Position numbers and translations under genes: made by a program
Shown: positions 43,310 through 54,904 of the stretch, piece after piece
Numbering within the stretch: the first letter of the stretch is position 1
Layout: each line of letters starts with the position of its first letter
Notes under the pieces: generated by a model
What the model saw: only the letters and a program-made list of their open reading frames with translations
Told to the model about the DNA's origin: nothing
The model's database searches: none
From: Sepiola atlantica
Lineage: Eukaryota > Mollusca > Cephalopoda > Sepiida > Sepiolidae
NCBI GenBank assembly: GCA_963556195.1
Contig: OY744516.1
Coordinates: 32,501,593-32,565,592, forward strand
Reading direction: 5' to 3'
DNA: 64,000 bases

Positions 43310-43565
43310 ATTACTTTGTAAGCACTCAGAATTTGAAGGAATTTAGAAGCATTTAAACTGTTGAATAGAAAGTCATTTCTGGCTTTAAAATTCTTATAAA
43401 ATCCTCATTTAATTAAAAGATTGAAAATTTTGGAAGCTATTTTCATTCTGTAATTTTATAAATAGAGATTAAAACAACATTACTGTAACAAAAATAGTTA
43501 TAGCTATGTCAATGTTGTTCAGTTAATAATTTAATGACTAAACAATACTGTAATAATTAAATTTA
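43310..43565 (+). repeat. dispersed AT-rich repeat, copy 2
   Basis: Aligns with 21235-21545 in the same orientation and with 59620-59900 inverted. Confidence 0.7.
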
Positions 43566-43622
43566 CCTTGGAAATTTTGAGAATGAGAGAGAAATAGAGA
43601 GAGAAATAAAAAAAAAAGAAGA

Positions 43623-43770
43623 GAAATAAAAAATGTAAGAATGACAAATCTATTTTATCTTCAGTTATTCAATGCAAGGTGTATTGAAAAAAAATATGCT
43701 TTTATTGAATACACCTTGCATTGAACAACTTAAGATGAAATAGATTTGTCATTCTTACATTTTTTATTTC
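43623..43770. repeat. 66-bp inverted repeat beside a Penelope-like element
   Basis: GAATGACAAATCTATTTTAT and TGCAAGGTGTATTGAA on the left (43623-43688) recur inverted on the right (43705-43770). The same GAATGACAAAT...GTTCAATGCAAGGTA string appears once more at 43978-44022, inside the element to the right. Confidence 0.82.
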
Positions 43771-43803
43771 TTTTTTTCATTTATCTATATAATTGCTCTA
43801 TCC

Positions 43804-43805
<2 letters not shown>

Positions 43806-43853
<48 letters not shown>
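43806..43853. repeat. (TA)n array
   Basis: Separates the inverted repeat from the terminal part of the Penelope-like element. Confidence 0.97.
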
Positions 43854-43859
<6 letters not shown>

Positions 43860-44045
43860 AAATATGAAACTAAAAGTATAGTTTTAGTAGATAGAACCTG
43901 TAGTGAAATGGTTAAAGCTCAATATACGAGATAGAGCAATTATAAAGATAGATGAAAGAAGAGGGATAAACATGTACGAATGACAAATTTATTTCAACTT
44001 CGATTGTTCAATGCAAGGTATACTCGGTAATAAAATTATGTGTAT

Positions 44046-44108
44046 TATTCTTTCCTTAAGCCAAGGCTTTTCAAAGATTAAAATCTTATCATCAGCGGAA
44101 TCACATAG
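44046..44108 (-). ncRNA. hammerhead ribozyme-like motif (family D)
   Basis: CTGATGA (44095-44089), stem II AAGAT-TTTA-ATCTT (44087-44074) with a U-U closing mismatch, GAAA (44072-44069), stem III AAGC/GCTT with loop CTTG (44069-44058), cleavage-site A at 44057. Stem I TTCC/GGAA is set one mismatch away from the core. All three stems are present. Confidence 0.65.
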
Positions 44109-44721
44109 ATAGATAAGTTGGCAGTGGAAAAGCCAAAATTCAAAATTTGAAAAAATATTAAGTAATGGAGAGAAAAATGTTCGTGTAAAAAAAGATATGA
44201 GGTCTCTTCAGTTGGTAAATGTCCGTTGATGAGGTGTCCAATAAAAGGAGATTTACAGATGGAAAAGAAGGGTTTTCGTGAAGGCAGCATGGAAAAGAGT
44301 TCAAGAATGAAGTAAATCCAATAGAGAGATGATGAGTTCAGTCGTAGGTGGAGCATACTTATTCGAAATTAATTTTGAGAATTCGGGCCATATTGAAAAT
44401 ACTTCCGTGAACCGAAAGAGGAATTGAAGTTGAACTGTGTACATTAAACGTTGGCAGTGAGATATTTAAGCAATTCTAAGAAAGACGAAATCCTTTAGTT
44501 GAAAACGAGGCCAAATGAGGAAGAGGAGTGGGAAGGGATAAAGAAAAAGCATAAAGGAAAGAGGGTGATGTGGTTAGTTGAATGAGCTATGGCTGATGCT
44601 GGGAAGGGGGGGGATTGTTTGGTATAGTGTTTATTGCTGGTAAGCATTAAAGCCGCTGCGAGTCGGGGTGGGACAGATGTGAAATTCAGGTCATTGAGTG
44701 AATATAATATTTCTGAAAAAG

Positions 44722-44766
44722 GGGGGGGGCGGGTCCCGGGGGGCGGGTCCCGGGGGGCGGGTCCCG
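44722..44766. repeat. 15-bp G-rich minisatellite, three units
   Basis: CGGGGGGCGGGTCCC repeats three times after a run of nine G. Several G3+ runs could form a G-quadruplex. Its base composition contrasts with the AT-rich surroundings. Confidence 0.92.
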
Positions 44767-45541
44767 TAATTAAAACGGATTTTGAACGAAGATATATTTA
44801 ATTCCGAAAATTTAAAAGGGTTTCAGTTGGGAAGTTAGGGTTCAAGTGAATGGGAATCTTGAATTTACGTGTTAAATATGTGATAACTAGTGTTTCAGAG
44901 TTAGATGTATAAAGATTTTAAAGAATTCCTAGTTGGTTAAATATTAAGGGTATGACTAAATAAAAAAATTAATGTATAACTGAAATTAGGATTGGGAACA
45001 ACGTTAGTCTGCTTGCAACAATTGATTTCTATTACAAGTATTATGGAGTAGGGTTGGGTTGAGTTATGTAAACTAAAGTGAATCACTAGTGCGTTGAAAT
45101 TATAAATAGATTTTTAGGGGGAGCAAATGGACCATTTAATGAGTAACCAGGGAGCGTAGTTTAAAGGTGAGAGAAATGGAATCTATGAGAAAGATATTGT
45201 CGGTAGAGCGAAGTATATACAGAGTCGATGGAATGAATACAAGGGAGATAAAAAGCAATGGATGAGTGTGTGCAAAGGTTGGTAAATAAATGAAAAAAAT
45301 GAAAAAAGGGGAATAGGAATTATAATTTTGAATAGGAATTATAATGTTGAAGTAAATGCGGTTAAGGATTCATGGGGTGGAGGAGAATAATGTTAGTTCT
45401 CAATTTACATTAAGTGCTATGGGTTAATATAGTTATTAGGTGTACGTTATGTTATTGGGATGGTTATTTGTAAAGTTAGAAAAGTTAAGAATTAAAAATT
45501 AACAAATTATAGAATTTAAACATTTAAAAATTAGTCTAATG

Positions 45542-46403
45542 TTAGAAAGGGGGTTGTTGGCTGGGAGGAGGGGTGTCAGAAGGAGTAATGAAATTTATGT
45601 ATTTAAATTTTCGCTTATGCCTGCAATTTGAGATGAGTTCATTTTTAGAGTTAATAATATTTTTGCTTTTAGTTGCTGTAGCTATCATCAATGTTTCTAG
45701 TGTACATAGTTGGCAGAAAGCGGACCCTGGAGTGTAGGAATCATACCTTTTTAATATAGCCCAATGTAGGGAGTGAGGAGTGTTTTTACTGTTAAGACTT
45801 TTTATTAGATTGAATAGAGAGGTGCTAGTGGCATTGTTATTATTGTGTTTGAAAGAGTAGATATGGTTTGAGATTCGGGTCTTGATGGGGAAGGCACTTG
45901 CTCCAATATAAGTGTGTATTTTGTATGGGGTTGTTGTTATAGTATTCGTGTTATTTATAGTATCGGGAATGTTTTTGGGTTTGTATGTTCAAGTTCTGGG
46001 CCAAAGTTAAGTTTGAATTATTAGGTGGAGAAGATGAGATAATTTGAGGGGTGAGATCAAGATTATTGTTAGTTAGCGGGGGTTGTTGGTTAATGTGAGA
46101 GGTGTTATTTAGGGTGTCGTTTGATGCAGGGAGTTGTGGATGGGGAGAGCTATAGGGTGAGGGGAGAATTTGTATGTTGGTGTTAGTTTGCATAATGGTG
46201 TTTTGGGGGAATTGCTTAACTGTGCAAGCATAGATAACGTTACTTTGTATGCAATTGCCATTTAATGGGCATCGTCTAGATTTCTGGCAGTTGCAATTGT
46301 TAGTAGGGTGTATAGTAGGTGCTGGTTGTTGGGCAGATTTAATTTTTTTGTTATTAGATGTGATGATGGTTTGTGCTATATTGGGCATTGTGGAGTAGGA
46401 CAT
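45542..46403 (-). pseudogene. Penelope-like Cys linker and GIY-YIG endonuclease (family D)
   Basis: An open frame of 150 codons (46403-45951) starts MSYSTMPNIAQTII and holds CNCQKSRRCPLNGNC..SNVIYAC, the cysteine-rich linker that precedes GIY-YIG in many Penelope-like polyproteins. After a Pro/Asn/Thr-rich insert the frame shifts near 45965-46000. The GIY-YIG domain then reads THTYIGASAFPIKTRISNHI, SFKHNNNNATSTSLFN, HWAILKRYDSYTPGSAFCQL, and RHKRKFKYINF, ending at TAA 45542-45544. The YIG and SFKH elements and the C-terminal ELISNCRH are visible. The long insert and frameshift argue against function. Confidence 0.85.
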
Positions 46404-46762
46404 TTTAATAGAGTTTTTATTTAATACAAATACAATAATGTAGGAGAAATTTTACCATATTTATTTAAGCTAATCTACTGAAGTAGAGGATTCAATTTCA
46501 TTAGAGGGAAGAATCTCGCATATTAGCTTTGGTAGAAACCATCATTTTCCTATATCAAAATGCTCTCCTCTGGGGAAGCCAATGCATTTTCTGAATATTA
46601 GCAGCCACAGATACGTGTTTCTTTTTTGAAGATTCATCAGTGTGGCTTTATCCAACCAACGCACCAACCACGAGGCTCGAATCCCCATAGAAACCGAGGC
46701 TTTTTTGCACTCTCTTTTTCTACCTACTTTATCTGTTTTGTCTATCTTTCTGGATTTATCTT

Positions 46763-46765
<3 letters not shown>
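46404..46765. other. noncoding region
   Basis: GGCTTTATCCAACCAACGCACCAACCACGAGGCTCGAATCCCC (about 46640-46690) resembles a reversed tRNA-like segment (a box-B-like CGAATCCC) and may be a SINE end. No ORF of note. Confidence 0.35.

Positions 46766-46801
<36 letters not shown>
46766..46801. repeat. (ATT)n microsatellite
   Basis: Twelve ATT units. Confidence 0.97.
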
Positions 46802-46802
<1 letters not shown>

Positions 46803-47689
46803 TGATACTACTATTAGTAATATTAGTAGTAATGGTATTGTCTGTCTATAAGAAAAATATGTTATAGTTCTCAAATATATTACTTTATATTTACACATTA
46901 TTCTTTACTGCATATTGAAAATAATTTAATATGAGTAAATATTTTTGCTAGTTTCTATTATAATAACACACATTATGTCACTGTTTCCATATCTATCTAT
47001 ATTAATAGCTATTCCATTTGCCTGTAAGGGAGGTAATTCAATATATTTAAACAAATGTTAGCATCAATGAGCAGCAGCTGACTTAAACATTACTATTGTT
47101 TGTATTGACTTTAATTATAAAGGTTGTAGGTAACTTGGGAAGCAATGAAAAAGTATGCAGTGATTTTTATGGCACGGGACATTAGTTATGTATACAATTA
47201 AAACATTTTTTATGATCCCTAACATCAAATAAGTACAAGAACATGTTGGTAGCAGAACAATAATCTGCCATTTCCCCAAGGATCCAAGGCTTTAATAGCT
47301 ATAGAATTCATGATTCCATTCTAATTACATAAGCCCATTGAAATAGCATGCTAATTAAATTAAAATCATGAAGAACCTAATGGAAAAATGCTTTTTGTTT
47401 TGCCTTTAACTACTGCTGCTGTTGCTATTATGTACTCTGAAGAAGTATTTCAACCAATCAAAAAGAAATAGACAAATTAGAGAAATTAACTTTATTGAAG
47501 TGTTTTTCACAGTAAAATATATATTTCTTATATAAAGTAGAGCGTGTATGTATCAACCATATGTTCGTTCAAAGGTTTATGTCTGTCTGTTGGCAATGAA
47601 AGTAGGTAATTTCTTTTTCCGCACCATTTGAGTTAGAATAAATTGGTTCATTGAACACAAATTTGATATTTTACCCATAGCTAGGGTGG
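46802..47689. other. AT-rich noncoding region
   Basis: No gene or repeat family is recognised. Confidence 0.4.
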
Positions 47690-47815
47690 AGCTCATACCA
47701 ATTTCCAATGGTATTACAGTTTAAGTGAGTGCAATAGATCGGATCAGATTTGAACTCAGCTTAGTTGATTCTAGTCTGTGCCGTATGCATTGCACCACTA
47801 ATGCTCCCCGCACGC
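47690..47815 (-). mobile_element. tRNA-related SINE fragment
   Basis: Same family as 2815-2935. On the minus strand, GCATTAGTGGTGCAATGC (box A-like), GAGTTCAAATCTGATCCG (box B-like) and GGTATGAGCTCCACCC. Copy ends are not sharp. Confidence 0.6.
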
Positions 47816-47924
47816 CACAGGTATATGTACCTGTATACATTCAGACATAGTCATTCAAAGTGCATTTTCAATAATATATTTATTCAAATAACCATTATCT
47901 TTTGCAGCTCTTCATTTTTATTGA

Positions 47925-47962
47925 ACACTAACGGTATTCACCCGGCGTTGCTTGTGTGAAGA
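47925..47962 (+). repeat. terminal motif CACCCGGCGTTGC
   Basis: AACGGTATTCACCCGGCGTTGC is related to the motif at 31267-31300. Confidence 0.4.
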
Positions 47963-50612
47963 TATATTGCTGGTCAGAAGATTTTTGGAAAAGATCATTT
48001 CAAATATAGTCAGTTTTCCAATTTTTGCATTGAAAGAAAAGTTTAAAATAACATTTGCATTATGAGGTCAAGTAATAAAAATATTGTTAGCGTGGTGGTG
48101 TTACTAAAAAACTATGTTTCTTACAGACAGTTGTAAAACAGCAAATGGTTTTAACGAATCAAAACGAATTCGAATTATTAAAAAAAAGAAGCAAATCTTA
48201 CCAATAAAATCAATTATTTAAATATTTAAACCTTTTTAAATACATTCTTCACTGAGATATTTTTTGTTTAATTTGATTTTTTTTCTGAAACGAAGAAAAT
48301 GAATTTCGTTTCTTTACGTTCTAATATATTTCAGTTATTTTATGGACCTAACCGATAATTGCTCCTAGTGACCCCAGATATAACCGAAGGAATATTTCAA
48401 TGGTGTCTTGACATTCATTGAAAGCTGTAACCCTTATTGAAACTTATTTGAATGTTCTAACTGTTAACATATCGATTTCTATAACACACAAACAAACAAA
48501 CACTGATTTTTACAAATATAGAAGACAGATTTAATAACGCTTTTCATCAATGATTTATATACATCAGCTAACAAACAAAAATGTACTTTCAGAACGTGTT
48601 TCATTAAATATTACCACTGAAAAACTCAAAGCCGCTTGAGATCTTAATCATTATATTCCTAAGTACAATATTTAAACTAGTAGTCAACTAGACAACTAAA
48701 TTGTTAACCAGTTAAGTATCTTTATCGGTAGGACACGAGAACTTTCGGCTTTCATAAAACAATGGATATATCACTGTCATAAAAGTGTGGGCGTGATGAC
48801 AAACAGACTCTTATTTGATGTCTGGGCTGTAGGTGGGCACTGAGTGCACAAATGATTTTGTCACTTGACTTTGTTGGCAGATGAAAGCTTTAAGAAAGTG
48901 ACTTGAACGCCGTTCACTTCTGCTGTCTGTTTCTTTAGTATAGACATTAGTGAAAAAATGTGAGCTAAATTATAAGTTATTGAACAGGGGGAAGATACTA
49001 ACCAAAACCATTGTTTATCACGGTTGGAAAGGGCCAAGTTGGTGACTGTCCCAGGGAGGGAGGGAGCTAAGGAGAGAGAGAGAGAGAGGGGGGGCTAAGG
49101 AGAGAGTCAAAGTCATAATAGTAAATAATTATGAATGCTATTTATCCTTTATGATTGCAGGAAGTTCCTCCTTAGTTAATTGTTTAAATAAATATGGGGG
49201 ACTAACTATGATTTAGTTCCAGTAGCAACACCAACAACTCCAGAAATGCAGCAGTCTGTCTCTTTGACACCAAACATTCTTTTTTCCTTTTTTTTTTTGT
49301 ATTTAGAAAATCAATTGCTTTGTCTTTGTTTTCTTTCTTTCTTAAAAAAAAAAGGTAATCGCAATTTACTTGATCAGTTTAGTCTGTTTTATTATCTAAC
49401 AAGCTTGATAGCTGATAGCGTCACATATAAAAATCCCAGAAAAACGTCTTAATTTGGGCTTGAAAAAAAAAGGCACAGAGAAAAGGTCATAATTAATTTA
49501 TAGTAACTGGTAATAATATCGGTTTTGGTCTTTGTTCATACTTAGTATTAATCTTTAACAAAAGTGAGAATTCGGCAGTTAAACTTTCTATTAAATAAAG
49601 ATTCACAAACACCGCTAAGATTGTCTTCTTTTTGTGTGCGTGAGTGTATGTGTGACTTTTTTTTACCTCTTGGCATTTGTTAATATATTTTCTTTTAAAT
49701 CCATCAATATTGTATATTGTTTTTGAAATTGTATAAAAATTCAATAATAATGATCCAAGTAATAAAGAAAAAGAGTTTTTCAATATTATAAATGTATATT
49801 TTGAATGCACCTTTAGAGCCTTGCAATTCTTTTTAATCGGTAATGAAGAATGAGCTTTTGAACTATTGAGAAGCATTAATATAAAAGGTATAACATTTTT
49901 GTTCTAAATTAAAATCAGAATTTTATTTGTGGTTGGTAAGGGCCTAATGCTTTTTACAACTAGATATGTGTACACAAGTTCCTGCTATGATCTTCAAGCA
50001 AATAAATAAAGATTGGATACATGCTAGAAAACTTGTTTTTGTTGTTGAAAACAAAGAAAAACAAAACAGTTTTCTAAAAAAAATTTAAACTTTTGCACAT
50101 ACCTCCTAAAAAATCTGTCTATTGCTAATTAGTCTATTGTCTTAGCACTAAACAAATCCTGAGAGATGATTGGAGGACGGAGCAGCTGTGTTTTTCTCTT
50201 TGATTCCATCCGATGGCTATCATAGACAAATCTATGGCTGGAATAAATACATCGAAAAGAAATAATAGCCATTTCAAGATTTTTTTCTGGTTTTGTTAAG
50301 AAGGAAGACAGTTCATTATGACAAAGATTTTTTTATGTTAGTAACATGGCAACACTTCAAAGAGCACTGGTAATCAAGATCTCCCTGATTCTTTCTCTTT
50401 GGACTTGGATAATGTGGTGCGCTGGGGGGAAAAGTGTCTTGCTACTTTCAAAATCTCTAAATCCAAGCTTCTCTCTTTTCATCACCAACGCTCGGATTCC
50501 TGTTTTACCTAAGTCGAAATGAATGGCTCTCTTCTTGAAGAAGCTCCTTCTTATCTTTTGTATTTGCCCACTCCAAAACGGGACACGTTTTGACACATTA
50601 ATATGTGCAAGC
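47963..50612. other. 2.6 kb with no recognised gene
   Basis: AT-rich. It includes a GA/GGG-rich patch at 49055-49105. ORFs 49493-49876 and 50357-50596 (both minus) have no recognisable domains. Confidence 0.4.
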
Positions 50613-50736
50613 GTTTAAACTAGTGATGGGACGATTCCAATATTTTTCGTGATTCTGATACAATTACCGATTCCGATTCTTTTAAAATTTCTACATGTTT
50701 AGTCATAGAGTTATTGTTTTATTTTAATTTTCGGAT

Positions 50737-51524
50737 TACCGTTAAAACTCGTGTAATGTGTGGTGCAATAACCCGTATAATGTGTTTTTCCACAAAAGTA
50801 AAAAATACTCTTGGGTGTAGGTGGGGTGTGTACATTACACGAGTAGATTTTTCTAATGATTTTTTTCTCAAATGTTTTTCCCGTAATTGTTTGAAAATAG
50901 TGAGACAACGAAAGATTTATTTCTCTTTTAAAACACAGCCGATTTGTAGTAGTTTGTGGTAAGTTGACAAAATGTTATTTGAATTTTTTCATAAACAATT
51001 GAACATCGTCGACAAATACCTTTTTTAGTAAAAAAATAAAAAAAGAAAGACAAGTAATTTATTTTAGAAATGAAAATACTGCAAAGAGAAAAGAAAGAAA
51101 AAGAAAAGGGACAGAGAACTGCCCTTTTTTTCCTTTCTTTTCTCTTCGAAGATTACAACATATACTGGTCTGATGTTCATTTCTAACGAACCACTTGTGG
51201 AGATGATGTGGTGTTCACATTACCGGCACATCTAACTTCCACATCCGGTGTCATACCTTCTAAGAAAATATTTAAATGTATGTTTCACAAAATTAAATTG
51301 AACTGTTACATTCACTGGGTTAATAAAAATGTAATCATAAGTTCGTAAACAAGTTAAATTATGCCAAATACAACTAAAATCAAAACCACTTACTTCCACT
51401 TGGCAATTTTGAAATGTTTAGGGTGTTAATTTTACATGGATAGACGCCTTTTTAAACAAATATTATGCTGAAAATCATCTACGCACATTACACAAGTGCG
51501 CACATTACATGTATTTTTACGGTA
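50737..51524. mobile_element. 784-bp TA-flanked DNA transposon nested in the hAT-like element
   Basis: TA (50737-50738, 51523-51524) flanks CCGTTAAAACTCGTGTAATG at the left and the inverse CATTACATGTATTTTTACGG at the right. Both ends repeat a GTGTAATGTG(T/C)G core twice (50749-50780, 51484-51510). The inverse ACATTACACGAGTAG also lies at 50831-50846. No transposase is seen. Confidence 0.7.
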
Positions 51525-52559
51525 CACTCGATTCAGCAACAACTTTTAAGATTATAAAAACTTTTTTGAAGAACTTATCTGTTTAATTTTTAGAGGGGTG
51601 ATGGGGTGAGTCCAGTTCGCTATTTTAGTTTAATGTAAATTGACCTCCTACATGAGAAAATGTCATCTTATACCATCTGGGGGTTAATTTACGTCAAACA
51701 GACATAGTGAACTGACATCTCCTCCTCATATGAATATTAAACAGGTAGTTTTTCAAAAATATTTTATAATTTTAACATTTGTGATGTCCGGAAATTTCGA
51801 TAATTTTGACAAGATACGAATTCAATAACTATGAATTGGAGGATCGCAATTGAACCATGCAAATGATTTACAGTGAAACTGTACATACAATTCTAATTTA
51901 TTCTAATTTTAAGTTATAAATTAATAAAGAACATACGTTTAAAATACTAAAAATACTCAACATCACTTGCTGGGAAGCTGTACTAATATTTCCTTTGGCA
52001 TTCTGGGTAAAGTGGTTAAAATGTCCACAACAAAAAGGTGTTTGAGCATCATTCTCTCGAGAAATATGCCGTTTTTTTTTATAAAATACACCATAGATAC
52101 TTGAATTGTAAAGAGAAGACCATTCCCTCGAGTCTCGTTTTTCTACTGACGTCACAGTGGTTTATGCTAAGCAGATAAACAAGAAGCCTCGATGATGGAC
52201 ATATGACAGTGGTCATTTCTGTCTGAAAATATTTAATCTTGCTGGTGGTTTTGTTCATGTCGTTTTCAAGGTGGAAGTCTGCTAGTGATTTGAAAGAAAA
52301 ACTATGAAAAACTCATTTAGACTAAAATGCGAAATAGATGCACAGATATGTCTAGGATAATTTTAAATAAAAAAACAAATACTTGCTCGTTTTCTCTAAA
52401 ATCCGAAATATTGTTTTTATAAAATAAAATGTCTGCATAACATAAAGTGTTTTGTTTGCCCTAATACAAAATTCTAATATATTTTTGAATGTATATAAAA
52501 TTGAACTTTTATGCCTATCCATCGACACCTGTTCTGATATTACTTTTCATATTTTCTGT
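51525..52559. other. noncoding interior of the hAT-like element
   Basis: ORF 51898-52155 (minus) is unassigned. ACTGACGTCACAGTGG near 52145-52160 resembles a cAMP-response-type palindrome (TGACGTCA), as is common in the subterminal regions of some hAT elements; its function is unknown. Confidence 0.35.
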
Positions 52560-52685
52560 CCTCCGTCCATGAAGGATAAATCCTTATAGACTGAGGCAAT
52601 TTAAATTTTTGTTCCAATCCAGAGTGCCCTTTTTGGGGGAACTAGATTTTCTATGTCTAACTCAGCCCTCGTTCTTTGTGTGTAA
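52560..52685 (+). mobile_element. U2-family repeat, 3' body without head
   Basis: GAAGGATAAATCCTTATAGACTGAGGCAA, CCAGAGTGCCCTTTTTGGGG and GTCTAACTCAGCCCTCGTTC match 63655-63800 and 63360-63460. Confidence 0.62.
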
Positions 52686-53184
52686 TAAGAGTTCAAATAT
52701 GTTTTATATCTTTGAAATTTTCTTTTTCCAACTAGTTCAGACATGAAAACTCAAAATCAAACAAAACTGACGCCAAAGTGTGGACTTTTCACACATAGAC
52801 GTGAAAATCTTTAAATTCACTAATTCATTTATACCATCTTAAAGTCCACGCCAAGACTTTCAAAATGTTCAATTTTTTTCACACCTTTTGCTCACCTCTT
52901 GTATGGTTTGCCAATGCTGGGGGAAAGGACAAAATAAATGAATTACAAAAAAAAAAAATTTATATTTAATTTTTTATAATTTAATTACCAATGATGTTTG
53001 TCAGTATTTTTTTCTTGACAGAAATGTTTTATTTAATTTCTAAATATTCTTTATGACCTTGTAAATGCAACTACATTCTTTTAAAAGTTACCTAGCGAAT
53101 TTAAGAAAAATTTCATTTTTTTACACGCATAAAATAAATTTACATTGCAGTTTGATGTTATCATAATAACAATGCACGATAGAA

Positions 53185-53275
53185 ATAGCACAAGTATAAA
53201 TAGCACTGGGAAAAAAGCACATGTAAAAATGGCACAAATGAAAAAATAGGTAAAAATGGCACAAAGCAAGAACAA
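53185..53275. repeat. short minisatellite AAATGGCACAA
   Basis: AAATAGCACAAGTA, AAATAGCACTGGG, AAAATGGCACAAATGAAAAA and AAAATGGCACAAAG follow each other at 15-25 bp spacing. The inverse form (TGTGCCATTT) is at 55546-55598 near the other end of the element. Confidence 0.7.
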
Positions 53276-53304
53276 TTCGGTAACAAAAAGTTAGTTTTAA
53301 ATAG

Positions 53305-53400
53305 AGACTAAACCCCCCACCCAATATTTTAAAATAAATATTTTTGAATAAGTAGTTATTCTTATGTTTCGAATTTTTTTTGTAGATGAGGATTGATAAT
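53305..53400. repeat. left part of the 128-bp tandem array, split by a Penelope-like insertion
   Basis: ACCCCCCACCCAATATTTTAAAATAAATATTT matches units at 54550-54580 and 54690-54710, on the far side of the insertion. Confidence 0.6.
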
Positions 53401-53409
53401 TTGTATTAT

Positions 53410-54446
53410 TTTTATTATTCGGACAACTGTTCTAATCTTGGATGTTATTCTCACATCTATTGTTTATAATTAGGCTGTCCACCTCCTCTTGATATGAAGT
53501 AGTGTTACTACATATTACCTTTGCTCGGTGTTGTAGGCTAGGACGATTTCTTTCATTACATTTGATGGATGGTGGGAGTTGAAATTGAGATATTGTCCAG
53601 TGAAAGTTGGTTTTCACTATACGGAGGACCTGAATTTCTGATCAGTGCAAGTTATGAACACATCTAGGAAGGATGATTTTTATTATTTTCCTTTTCCATG
53701 GTGAATTGTATAGATGGTCGGATGGAGTTTACATGCTCTAGTAATGTTTGAACACATTCCTGAGTAGGCCAGAGTATGAGCATGTCCCCCACATATCGCA
53801 ACCACGTTAATGGTTTTAGTGATGTGGATCCTAATGCCATTTCCTCAAATTATTCCATGTATACATTGGCCAGTCCTGGGGGCAATGGTAATTCCATAGT
53901 CTGACCTTCTGCCTGTTGGTATATGTTAGATCCCATCACAAAGTTTGTAGTTTCTACACAGACAGTCAACATCTCCCTCAGATTATCTATTGGGATACAG
54001 GTGTGTTCCCCCAGTGAAGTATCTGAATTTAACTTATTCCGTACCACCATCAGAGTGTCGTCAGTAGGTACTTTCGTGGATGAATGGGAGCATTATTGAT
54101 TTTTTCTACAAAGTGAGCGGAATTCTTGACATACAATTGATATTTGCCTGTGAGTGGGTTTATTATATCTACCAGGAATCCACTCAATGGATTAACTTCG
54201 GGCTGAAAATGTGCTTTAATGGAATAATTATTTAAATTTTCTACCCGGTCATGGCTGACGAAACAAGTTACCTCCGTGGAATAAATAAAGGGTTCTCTTT
54301 GAAATTCCGTGCAGATTCCCGAGTTCGACATAAAGATTCCTAAGTCTGACAAGACGCACTTGAATAAAGTTAAAGGTTACATCGACCGAAACACTGTAAG
54401 CATAACATCCAAGATGAAAACAGTAGTCTGAATAATTCAAATAATA
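53410..54446 (-). mobile_element. Penelope-like element, family A, inserted in a tandem array
   Basis: Left boundary: GGACAACTGTTCTAATCTTGGATGTTATTCTCACATCTAT, a truncated terminal repeat. RT at 53455-54235. Right: terminal repeat in the opposite orientation (about 54240-54446) with GTCATGGCTGACGAAACAAG, ATTCCGTGCAGATTCCCGAG and CGACCGAAACACTGTAAGC. The terminal repeat equals the unit at 3808-4447. Confidence 0.78.
53455..54235 (-). pseudogene. Penelope-like reverse transcriptase, motif A deleted
   Basis: Minus strand: PLTGKYQLYVKNSAHFVEKI and NAPIHP, then directly TKVPTDDTLMVVRNKLNSD in a shifted frame; the stretch that should hold motif A (with its Asp) is missing. Then CIPIDNLREMLTVCVETTNF, IYQQAEGQTMELPLPPGLAN (motif B, MGSPLSP changed to MELPLPP), VYMEEFEEMALG, LRYVGDMLILWP (motif C, YVDD changed to YVGD), HVNSIRPSIQFTMEKE, and thumb segments KPTFTGQYLNFNSHHP and QHRAKVICSNT. 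Catalytic residues of A and C are both lost. No GIY-YIG part remains. Confidence 0.9.
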
Positions 54447-54835
54447 AGTATTTAGTCTGTTGTTTTCAGGCAAATAAAATTCATTTATCTAAGTTTTAGG
54501 AGCTAGGCTCCCTCCCCCGTAGTTTTAACTAGGGCTTAAGCTCCCCCCCCCCCCCCCCCAATATTTAAAAATAAATATTTCAAAATTATTTTGTTATTTT
54601 TATACAAATAAAATCGATTTTACTATGTTTTGGGGAGAGGGGATATAGGTTGCTTCCCTTATAGATGTAAGTAGGACTACCCCCTCCATATTTAAAAAAT
54701 AAATATTTGCTCTGTCGTTTTCAAGCAAATAAAATCGATTTGTTTAAGTTATGGGGTTGGAGGCGCTAGATTCCCTACTCTATAGTTTTAAATATGAGAT
54801 ACCCTCCACCACACACACACAAAAAATATTTAACC
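54447..54835. repeat. tandem array, period about 128 bp
   Basis: Units contain ATATTTAAAAATAAATATTT, CAAATAAAATCGATTT, AAGTT.TGGGG and a CCCTCC-rich end; starts fall at about 54448, 54563 and 54690, with a partial unit to 54835. A C run of 18 lies at 54542-54560. Confidence 0.72.
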
Positions 54836-54904
54836 CAAAACATTTTAATAAGTTTTTTTTTGTTATTGTGTTAAATATTAGATGTAACCATGCATTTGCT
54901 CTTT

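Larger units (their letters stand above)
43905..46403 (-). mobile_element. Penelope-like element, 3' half (family D)
   Basis: Minus strand: zinc-type linker and GIY-YIG endonuclease (45542-46403), about 1.4 kb of noncoding 3' UTR including a G-rich minisatellite (44722-44766), and a terminal block with a hammerhead motif (44046-44108). The RT is cut off at 46403. Confidence 0.75.

Noticed and set aside
44078..44356. 92-codon hydrophobic minus-strand ORF
   Set aside because: It overlaps the hammerhead motif and terminal region of the family D element, so it is best explained as 3' UTR.
47440..47470. CTCTGAAGAAG as a hammerhead core
   Set aside because: No GAAA partner with a stem II at a workable distance.
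49493..49876. 127-codon minus-strand ORF
   Set aside because: Composition follows the AT-rich background, there are no domain motifs, and nothing gene-like is nearby.
50357..50596. 79-codon basic ORF just outside the hAT-like element
   Set aside because: No recognisable family, no splice context, and no repeat copy found in the window.
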